A DNA stretch of 64,000 nt. Source: Panulirus ornatus (lineage: Eukaryota > Arthropoda > Malacostraca > Decapoda > Palinuridae). Below, in pieces: positions 55,466-64,000 of this stretch. How positions within the stretch are numbered: the stretch's first letter is position 1; each line of letters starts with the position of its first letter. A model generated the notes under the pieces. It ran no database searches. It was not told the DNA's origin and saw only the letters and a program-made list of their open reading frames with translations. The stretch is from assembly GCF_036320965.1 (NCBI RefSeq), contig NC_092238.1, positions 59,213,507 to 59,277,506 of the forward strand, in the 5' to 3' direction. Both the position numbers and the translations under genes were made by a program.

Positions 55466-57135
55466 TTGTAAAATTTGGCCTATGCAAGCGTTCCCCCATG
55501 AGTGATGCATACATTAAAAAAACCTTACCAAACCCTTTTTTAAAAAATTTCCCCATTTAAATTACCACCCAAAAAACCCACTTCCTGGCCGGTTTTTCCC
55601 CTTTCTGAAAAGCTTTTACTACCTGTCTTGTTTCCCAAATCTTCTCCTTGGGCCTCTCACTTTGCACACTACCTCGACGGAAAAAAACCCTATTTTAAGG
55701 CCTTCTATCATAAAAAACATTCAAAAAACCCCCTTAAAATTTGGCTCACTCCATCTCCTCACTCACCACTACTGTTATCCCCCCCCCCATTAGCCCTCTT
55801 CACTTTTCCCCTTTTTCCCCTTTGTCTTAGCTTTTATTTACCCCCTTTCCCAAAATACTTTTTATTCCCCTTTTAAAATTTTAAATGATACTTTTGCCCC
55901 CAAATTTTCCTCTTTTGCCCTTTTTTTGGCCTTTTGGCACCTTTCTCTTGCCTGCCTCTTTCTTTTATACTTTCTCCCACTTTTTTGCATTATTTTTCTG
56001 CAAAAATCTTTCCAAATGCCTTTCTTTTCTCTTTCCTAATAATTTTCCCTTTCCTTCATCCCCCACTCAAACCCTTTCTAATCTGCCCCCCCCACGTTTC
56101 TTTGCCAAAAAGTATATTTTGCACAACCCCTCACTGCTTCCCTAAATACACCCTATTCCTTTTTCCCACCCCACCTTACCTCGTTTGTTCTCCCCTTTTT
56201 TCCATTCTTTTATCATTCTCCTCGGTCCCTTCCTCAACATGTCCCTTTCCCAAAGGCCCTTCTCTCTTTCCCCCCCCTTCTTCCCCCCAACTTTTTTCTT
56301 CTTTTCTGAAAAACCCATACAAATCTTCACCTTCGCCCCCACAAGATATTGATCAGGAAAACCCTCCAGTGTATCTCCCCAGTACATCAACATTTCCAAA
56401 AAATCTCCCTTTCGCGCCCTATCTTTAACACGTAATCAAGCAAAGTGTTGGCCATTTTCCCCCTATTACATCCGATATGATGTATATATCTCTTTAAAAC
56501 CCGGTATTTTTAATCACCAGTCCTTTTTTTAGCGCAAAAAATCCCCAAGCTCTCCCAATTCCATTTACAAAAACTAAAATCCATGTACAACAAACTTCCC
56601 TCAAAATGCCCCAATTTCTCCTTTACTTCAAATCAACCCCTCGTTAATCGGTTTTGGATTTTAAAAAATACTTTAAACATCACTCAGTTCCCAAAACCCC
56701 CGTGGGCCCCATGATCCTTCCTTCTCATGCCGGTTTCATATACACCCAAAAATAAAGGTGCCATCTCTTTTCCCTCCCCTTTCAGTTCTACACATTTTTA
56801 AACTAGGGGTTTACTTTTTTTTTCCCCTCGATTAAATTCCCACCAATCCTGTTTCAGGAGTAGGTTACCCTTTCCCTTTCCCCCAGTCCTTCAAAAACCC
56901 CTCTTCCTCTTTACCTTTGAGTTCCTTTCAATTAGAACCCAAAACATCCAGGTTCATTTCCCCAAAACATAATACCTTTTCTCTCCTTTTTTTTACATCT
57001 TGGTTAATCCCCCCCATTTACACACCCCAATCTGAGCCCTTTGAGGAAGGGTTTAGCACCCCCGGGACTCCCTCTTCTGTTTTTCCCCTTTTAGAAAATT
57101 AAAAAGCAATGAGGGGAGGTTTTAGCCCTGTTCCT
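55466..57135 (-). mobile_element. RTE-like LINE 5' half, error-laden
   Basis: Minus-strand homology from RT fingers (55470) through linker and endonuclease (ACAAGATATTGATCAG, SDH region near 56345) to the 5' leader near 57060-57135. Same error pattern as the neighbours. The leader part reads CTGTTTTTCCCCTTTTAGAA, again without an ATG at the family start position. Confidence 0.78.
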
Positions 57136-57139
57136 TTTG

Positions 57140-58850
57140 AGGGGTTAAGGGTTTTAACAAAAGATCAGAATGGGGGGAAAAGCAGTGTGGTTTCAGGAAA
57201 AAGGTAGGGATGTGTGGATCCCGGAGTTTGCTTAGAAAAAAGTATGTGAGAAATACTAAGAAAAGCAAATGGATTTTTCACGAAAACACTTAAAGGATTG
57301 GGGAAAGGGTTTTGATAGAGTTTATTGGTGCTCTGTGGAAGGTAAAAAAGAAAATATGGGTAGGGGTAAGTTGTTTTTGAAGCCCCGTTTAAAGTTTTTA
57401 TGAGGGGTTTTAAGGCATGTGTAGTGTAGGAAGGAGAAAAGTGAAAGGTTCTCAGTGAAAGTTGGGTTTTTGGAAGGGGTTTCGTGATGTCTCCTTTTTT
57501 GGTTTGACTTATAAATGGATGGGGTTGTTGGGGGAGTGTGGGGGGAAAAGAGTATTGGAAAGGGGGGAAAAGTGTGAAATTTAGTTGTGGATGAGGGGAA
57601 CCCTTTGGGAAGTGGGGTAGTTGTTGTTCGTTTTTGTACAGGGGCAGGTGGGGGATTTGTGAGAAACTGCAAAAGCTTGGGACAAAGTTTGGTAAAGTGT
57701 GTAAAAAGAAGAAAGCTGAGAGCAAATTTTGAAAAAGGGAGAAAAGGTTATTGGGGTAATTTAGGGTTGGGGGGACAAGTCAATTGGGGAGGTAAGATTG
57801 AATGGAGAAAAACTGTGGGAAAGGGTGAAGTTTTTTAAATATTCTAGTAGTGGTTTTGGCAGCGGATGGAACCATGAAAGGGGAAAGGGTAAATTCATAA
57901 GGGGGGGTTTGGGGGGGGGGGCGAAAGTTCTTGGAGCGTTGAAAAATGTGGGGAAAGGGCGAGAACATTATCTGGGAAAATAAAAAAATGGGTATTTTTA
58001 AAGGGAAATTTAGTGGTTCCAACAATGTTATGTTGTTGCGGGGGCGGGGGCCCTAGGGAAAAAGAGTTGTGCGGTGGAGGGTGGCTGTGCTAAAAAATTT
58101 GAGTTTTTTGGGAGGACAATTTTGGGGTGGAGGTTTTTTTGATCGAGTAAGTAAAAAACCCGGGAAAGAGAGTGTGTGGTAATAAAAAAAAGTGTGGTTG
58201 AGAGAGAGAAGAGGGGGGTTTTAAAATGGTTTGGTCAATGGGGGAAAAATGAGAAAGGGAAAAAGTTTGCCCAAGAGGATATGTGCCCGAGGTAAAAGGG
58301 AAAAAGAAAAGGGGGGCCCAAAATTTGGGGGTGGAAAATTTGGTTTTTGTAAAAAAGTTTTTTCCAATGATGGGGGCTCGAACATGAAAGGAGGGAAAAA
58401 GGGGCGTGAAAGGAAAATAAAATTTAAATTTTGGAAACGATGGGGGTTTCCCCGTGGTCGATGTGCTGTCAATGTGGGCGTGTGCGGGCGTATGGGGTAA
58501 ACCCAGGGGAAAATAATGAGGGCCCGGGGATGGGGAAAGGGGAAAGATGTATTTTCAGGGGCTTTTATAAATGACTGTAGAGATGAGTGTGTACAAATGT
58601 GGCCTTTTTTTTATCTTTTTTAGCGCTACATTTGCGCAAAATGCTGGGGAATGGGGTTGTATTTCATGTTTTAGGGGTATAGATGGGAATAATTTAAAGG
58701 GAGAAAATTATTATATGTAATGGGCATTTAAGTATATTATATTTTTATGTTGGGGGGTGTATATTTTTTTTCATACGTTTGGGGCCCTTTTTTCGTGTGT
58801 TTCCTTAAAACTACCTGCTACTTTCGGGGCAGCAACCGAGCAAAAAAAGT
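57140..58850 (+). mobile_element. RTE-like LINE, error-laden, duplicate of 59506-60945
   Basis: Homologous from GATCAGAATGGGG ([10 protein letters not shown]) to the long 3'UTR and hairpin. It shares rare variants with the LINE at 59506-60945: GACTTATAAATGGATGG, GAGTATTGGAAAG, a defective FADD region (TTGTACAG), GGTCGATGTGCTGTCAATG and AAAATAATGAGGGCC. These mark both as the same insertion. Confidence 0.82.
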
Positions 58851-59262
58851 AAATATATTTTATTTAAACAAAAAACAACCAATATAATATTTATATAATT
58901 TTATTATATCTTTTTATATATATAAATTTTTTATATATATTTTTTATTTTATATTTTATAAAATATAAAATATATATTTTTTTATATAAAATATAATTTT
59001 ATATATATATATATTATAATTTTATATATATATATTTATATATTTTTAAAATTATATAAATATATATTATTTAAAAATAAATTTATATTTATATATATAT
59101 ATATACTATATATATATATATCTATATATATATAGAGAAAGAGAGAGAGAGAGAGAGAGAGAGGAGATTAGATATGATATAAACATTATATCGATATATA
59201 TATATATATATATATATCTATTATATACATCTATATATATAAATACATATTTATATTATATA

Positions 59263-59304
<42 letters not shown>

Positions 59305-59338
59305 TATATATAATATATAATATATATATCTATATATC

Positions 59339-59375
<37 letters not shown>

Positions 59376-59437
59376 TTATATATATATATATATAATATAT
59401 ATATAAATACATACTAATATATCTATATATTATATAA

Positions 59438-59483
<46 letters not shown>

Positions 59484-59505
59484 TATATATATAATAGGAA
59501 ATGAT
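58851..59505. repeat. Disordered AT tract with GA block
   Basis: AT-rich sequence resembling a (TA)n tract with many phase errors. A GA block at 59134-59163 lies about 280 bp after the LINE end, the same spacing as the GA block at 61221-61250 in the clean tract. Confidence 0.8.
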
Positions 59506-60945
59506 TAGCATATGTCAGGGCAGGTATTAAGAATATATGGTGTAGGAGGTAAGTTGTTAGAAGCAGTGAAAAGTTTTTATCGAGGATGTAAGGCATGTGT
59601 ACGTGTAGGAAGAGAGAAAAGTGATTGGTTCTCAGTGAATGTTGGTTTCCGGAAGGGGTGCGTGATGTCTCCATGGTTGTTTGACTTATAAATGGATGGG
59701 GTTGTTAGGGAGGTGAATGGAAGAGTATTGGAAAGAGGGGAAAGTGTGCAATTAGTTGTGGATGAGAGACCTTGGGAAGTGAGTCAGTTGTTGTTCGCTG
59801 TTGTACAGCGCAGGTGGCTGATTCATGTGAGAAACTGCAGAAGCTGGTGACTAAGTTTGGTAAAGTGTGTGAAAGAAGAAAGCTGAGAGCAAATGTGAAT
59901 AAGAGCAAGGTTATTAGGTACAGTAGGGTTGAGGGACAAGTCAATTGGGAGGTAAGATTGAATGGAGAAAAACTGTAGGAAGTGAAGTGTTTTATATATC
60001 TAGTAGTGGATTTGGCAGCGGATGGAACCATGAAAGAGGAAGTGAATCATAAGGTGGGGGAGGGGGCGAAAGTTCTTGGAGCGTTGAAGAATGTGTGGAA
60101 GTCGAGAACATTATCTCGGAAATCAAAAATGGGTATTTTTGAAGGAATAGTGGTTCCAACAATGTTATGTTGTTGCGAGGCGTGGGCTATGGAAAGAGTT
60201 GTGCGGAGGAGGGTGGCTGTGCTAGAAATGAGTTGTTTGAGGACAATATGTGGTGTGAGGTGCTTTGATCGAGTAAGTAATAATACGGCAAGAGAGATGT
60301 GTGGTAATAAAAAGAGTGTGGTTGAGAGAGCAGAAGAGGGTGTTTTGAAATGGTTTGGTCACATGGAGAGAATGAGTAAGGAAAGATTGACCAAGAGGAT
60401 ATATGTGTCAGAGGTGAAGGGAACGAAGAGAAGTGGGAGACCAAATTGGAGGTGGAGAAATGGTGTGAAAAAGATTTTCAATGATGGGGGCTCGAACATG
60501 CAGGAGGGTAAAAGGCGTGCAAGGAATAGAGTGAATTGGAACGATGTGGTATACCGTGGTCGATGTGCTGTCAATGTGGGCGTGTGCAGCGTATGGGGTA
60601 AACCATGGAAAATAATGAGGGCCCTGGATGTGGAAAGGGAGATGTATTTTCAGTGCATTATAAATGACTGCTAGAGACTGAGTGTGTACGAATGTGGCCT
60701 TTTTTTATCTTTTCCTAGCGCTACATCGCGCACATGCTGGGGAATGGGGTTGCTATTTCATGTGTAGCGGGTATAGATGGGAATAAATAAAGGCAGACAT
60801 TATGAACTATGTACATGTGCATATATGTATATTATATGTATATGTCTGGGGGTGTATATTTATTCATACGTTGGGCCATTCTTTCGTGTGTTTCCTTAAG
60901 CTACCTCGCTACTGCGGGAGACAGCAACAGAGCAAAATAGATAAA
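59506..60945 (+). mobile_element. RTE-like LINE, 5'-truncated, long 3'UTR, decayed
   Basis: Starts at [15 protein letters not shown] and runs to the long 3'UTR and hairpin. FADD is destroyed (TTCGCTGTTGTACAGCG), motif B reads RKGCVMSP, and there is a TAG at 59979. The C-terminal part (59982-60674) is open but reads past the usual VYRG stop into the 3'UTR because TGA has become CGA. Confidence 0.9.
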
Positions 60946-60955
60946 TATATTTTAT

Positions 60956-61582
<627 letters not shown>

Positions 61583-61627
61583 GATATTGATAGATATGCT
61601 CAGTGGAAGGTATTAAGAATATATGGT

Positions 61628-62650
61628 GTGGGAGGCAAGTTGTTAGAAGCAGTGAAAAGTTTTTATCGAGGATGTAAGGCATGTGTACGTGTAGGAAGAG
61701 AGGAAAGTGATTGGTTCTCAGTGAATGTAGGTTTGCGGCACGGGTGTGTGATGTCTCCATGGTTGTTTAATTTGTTTATGGATGGGGTTGTTAGGGAGGT
61801 GAATGCAAGAGTTTTGGAAAGAGGGGCAAGTATGAAGTCTGTTGGGGATGAGAGAGCTTGGGAAGTGAGTCAGTTGTTGTTCGCTGATGATACAGCGCTG
61901 GTGGCTGATTCATGTGAGAAACTGCAGAAGCTGGTGACTGAGTCTGATAAAGTGTGTGAAAGAAGAAAGTTAAGAGTAAATGTGAATAAGAGCAAGGTTA
62001 TTAGGTACAGTAGGGTTGAGGGTCAAGTCAATTGGGAGGTAAGTTTGAATGGAGAAAAACTGGAGGAAATAAAGTGTTTTAGATATCTGGGAGTGGATCT
62101 GGCAGCGGATGGAACCATGGAAGCGAAAGTGGATCATAGGGTGGGGGAGTTGGCGAAAATCCTGGGAGCCTTGAAGAATGTGTGGAAGTCGAGAACATTA
62201 TCTGGGAAAGCAAAAATGGGTATGTTTGAAGGAATAGTGGTTCCAACAATGTTGTATGGTTGCGAGGCGTGGGCTATGGATAGAGTTGTGCGCAGGAGGA
62301 TGGATGTGCTGGAAATGAGATGTTTGAGGAGAATATGTGGTGTGAGGTGGTTTGATCGAGTAAGTAACGTAAGGGTAAGAGAGATGTGTGGAAATAAAAA
62401 GAGCGTGGTTGAGAGAGCAAAAGAGGGTGTTTTGAAATGGTTTGGGCATATGGAGAGAATGAGTGAGGAAAGATTGACCAAGAGGATATATTTGTCGGAG
62501 GTGGAGGGAACGAGGAGAAGTGGGAGACCAAATTGGAGGTGGAAAGATGGAGTGAAAAAGATTTTGTGTGATCGGGGCCTGAACATGCAGGAGGGTGAAA
62601 GGAGGGCAAGGAATAGAGTGAATTGGAGCGATGTGGTATACCGGGGTTGA
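61628..62650 (+). CDS. LINE RT palm + C-terminal region, 340 aa, open
   Basis: Open from [20 protein letters not shown] to the natural stop after VYRG. Motif B reads RHGCVMSP (Gln to His). FADD is at 85-88, NVNKSKVI and [12 protein letters not shown] follow, then [27 protein letters not shown] and [13 protein letters not shown]. Motif A and fingers are missing, so no polymerase activity is expected. Confidence 0.87.
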   Translation: MGGKLLEAVKSFYRGCKACVRVGREESDWFSVNVGLRHGCVMSPWLFNLFMDGVVREVNARVLERGASMKSVGDERAWEVSQLLFADDTALVADSCEKLQKLVTESDKVCERRKLRVNVNKSKVIRYSRVEGQVNWEVSLNGEKLEEIKCFRYLGVDLAADGTMEAKVDHRVGELAKILGALKNVWKSRTLSGKAKMGMFEGIVVPTMLYGCEAWAMDRVVRRRMDVLEMRCLRRICGVRWFDRVSNVRVREMCGNKKSVVERAKEGVLKWFGHMERMSEERLTKRIYLSEVEGTRRSGRPNWRWKDGVKKILCDRGLNMQEGERRARNRVNWSDVVYRG

Positions 62651-62797
62651 CGCGCTGTCAGTTGATTGAATCAAGGCATGTGAAGCGTCTGGGGTAGACC
62701 ATGGAAAGCTGTGTAGGTATGTATATTTGCGTGTGTGGGCGTATGTGTGTGCATGTGTGTGGGGGGGGTTGGCCCATTTCTTTCGTCTGTTTCCTTG

Positions 62798-62825
62798 CGC
62801 TACCTCGCAAACGCGGGAGACAGCG
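62798..62825 (+). other. Conserved LINE 3' terminal hairpin
   Basis: Outer arms CGCT and AGCG, inner arms CTCGC and GCGGG (one U-G pair), loop AAAC. It lies about 10 bases before the A-rich tail and is found at the same place in nearly every LINE copy that keeps its 3' end. Confidence 0.7.
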
Positions 62826-62854
62826 ACAAAGTATAAAAGAAAAAGAAAAAAGAA

Positions 62855-62863
<9 letters not shown>

Positions 62864-62929
<66 letters not shown>
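62864..62929. repeat. (TA)n microsatellite
   Basis: 66 bp of TA between the A tail of one LINE and the TTTATTTATT tail of another. Confidence 0.96.
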
Positions 62930-62932
<3 letters not shown>

Positions 62933-64000
62933 TTATTCATTTATTCATTTTGCTTTATCGCTGTCTCTCGCGTTAGCGAGGTAGCACAAGGAAACAGACG
63001 AAAGAATGGCCCAACCCACCCACATACACATGTATATACATACACGTCCACACACGCAAATATACATACCTATATATCTCAACGTATACATATATATATA
63101 TATACACACACACAGACATATACATATGTATACATGTACATAATTCATACTGTCTGCCTTTATTCATTCCCATCGCCACCCCGCCACACATGAAATAACA
63201 ACCCCCTCCCCCCTCATGCGTGCGAGGTAGCGCTAGGAAAAGACAACAAAGGCCACATTCGTTCACACTCAGTCTCAAGCTGTCATGTAATTATTCACCG
63301 AAAACACAGCTCCCTTTCCACATCCAGGCCCCACAGAACTTTCCATGGTTTACCCAAGACGCTTCACATGCCCTGGTTCAATCCATTGACAGAACGTCGC
63401 CCCCGGTATACCACAGCGTTCCAATTCACTCTATTCCTTGCCCGCCTTTCACCCTCCTGCATGTTCAGGGCCCCGTCAATCAAAATCTTTTTCACTCCAT
63501 CTTTGCACCTCCAATTTGGTCTACCACTTCTCGTTCCCTACACCTCTGACACATATATCCTCTTGGTCAATCTTTCCTCGCTCATTCTCTCCATGTGACC
63601 AAACCATTTCAAAACACCCTCTTCTGCTCTCTCAAACACACTCTTTTTATTTCCACACATCTCTCTTACCCTTACATTACTTACTCGGTCAAACCACCTC
63701 ACGCCACATATTGTCCTCAAACATCTCATTTGTAGCACATCCACCCACCCTCTTGCGCACAACTCTATCCATAGCCCACGCCTCGCAACAATACAACATT
63801 GTTGGAACCACTATTACTTCAAACATACCCACATTTGCTTTCCGAGATAATGTTCTCGACTTCCAAACATTCTTCAAGGCTCCCAGAATTTTCGTCCCCT
63901 CCCCCACCCTATGATTCACTTCAGATTCCATTGTTCCATCCGCTGCCAGATCCACTCCCAGATATCTAAAACACTTTACTTCCTCTAGTTTTTCTACATT
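62930..64000 (-). mobile_element. RTE-like LINE, long 3'UTR, runs off the window
   Basis: Long 3'UTR at 62930-63400, then C-terminal coding with frameshifts near 63465, 63530 and 63750, up to the [12 protein letters not shown] region at the window edge. Diverged from the short-form copies. Confidence 0.9.
62959..62986 (-). other. LINE 3' hairpin variant with compensating base
   Basis: Here the inner arms are CTCGC and GCGAG, so the usual U-G pair is U-A, and the loop is TAAC as in the SINE-like elements. The outer arms also pair (TGCT with AGCG). Confidence 0.65.

Overview
The window is eukaryotic, repeat-dominated DNA with no host gene I can recognise. It is built from nested copies of a single RTE-like non-LTR retrotransposon (LINE), fragments of a Penelope-like element (PLE) with a GIY-YIG domain, a short SINE-like element, a tRNA-related repeat, and some thirty long (TA)n tracts that separate almost every piece. 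This mixture suggests an arthropod, and from memory of such repeats most likely a decapod crustacean. That assignment is inference and was not checked by any search.

The LINE has about 26 copies or fragments on both strands. Pieced together by eye, the family has a ~130 bp 5' leader and one ~1,000-residue ORF. The ORF has an APE-type endonuclease (LNVCGCN, LSETKL, GDLNA, MSDHY), a linker, a reverse transcriptase ([35 protein letters not shown]) and a C-terminal WFGHMERM / [10 protein letters not shown] region. The 3'UTR comes in a short form (~200 bp) and a long form (~450 bp), both ending in a conserved small hairpin and an A-rich tail that runs into (TA)n. No copy is fully intact. The best are 38208-41399 (two frameshifts and a GDLNA-to-GNLNA change) and 29215-32443 (799 codons open, but its 5' end is inverted).

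Layout: 1-6520, plus-strand LINE pieces and one SINE; 6521-10083, a nearly full-length minus LINE; 10192-11001, non-repetitive sequence followed by a (CT)n tract; 11351-14023, minus LINE; 14282-16235, PLE with an inverted end; 16291-23610, four minus LINEs; 23703-25438, plus LINE; 25503-28830, old 5'-complete minus LINE; 28874-29104, tRNA-like repeat; 29215-32443, LINE with twin-priming-like inversion; 32540-37811, one minus and two plus LINEs; 38048-38127, collapsed PLE end; 38208-41399, youngest-looking LINE; 41503-44283, PLE plus LINE mosaic; 44354-45381, inverted 278 bp tRNA-like repeats; 45502-49827, SINEs and two more inverted LINEs; 49962-50061, a 100-N gap; 50062-59500, error-laden LINE pieces around ~3.7 kb of non-LINE sequence with a 29-30 bp minisatellite; 59506-64000, three LINEs.

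The most interesting observation is a LINE/SINE relationship. The ~235 bp SINE-like element carries the LINE's 5' leader at its head and the LINE's 3' hairpin at its tail. The hairpin keeps its pairing despite base changes, as expected if the LINE machinery recognises it. Other points are repeated 5' inversions with matching breakpoints, use of (TA)n as the boundary for four unrelated element types, and a probable assembly duplication at 57.1-61.6 kb.
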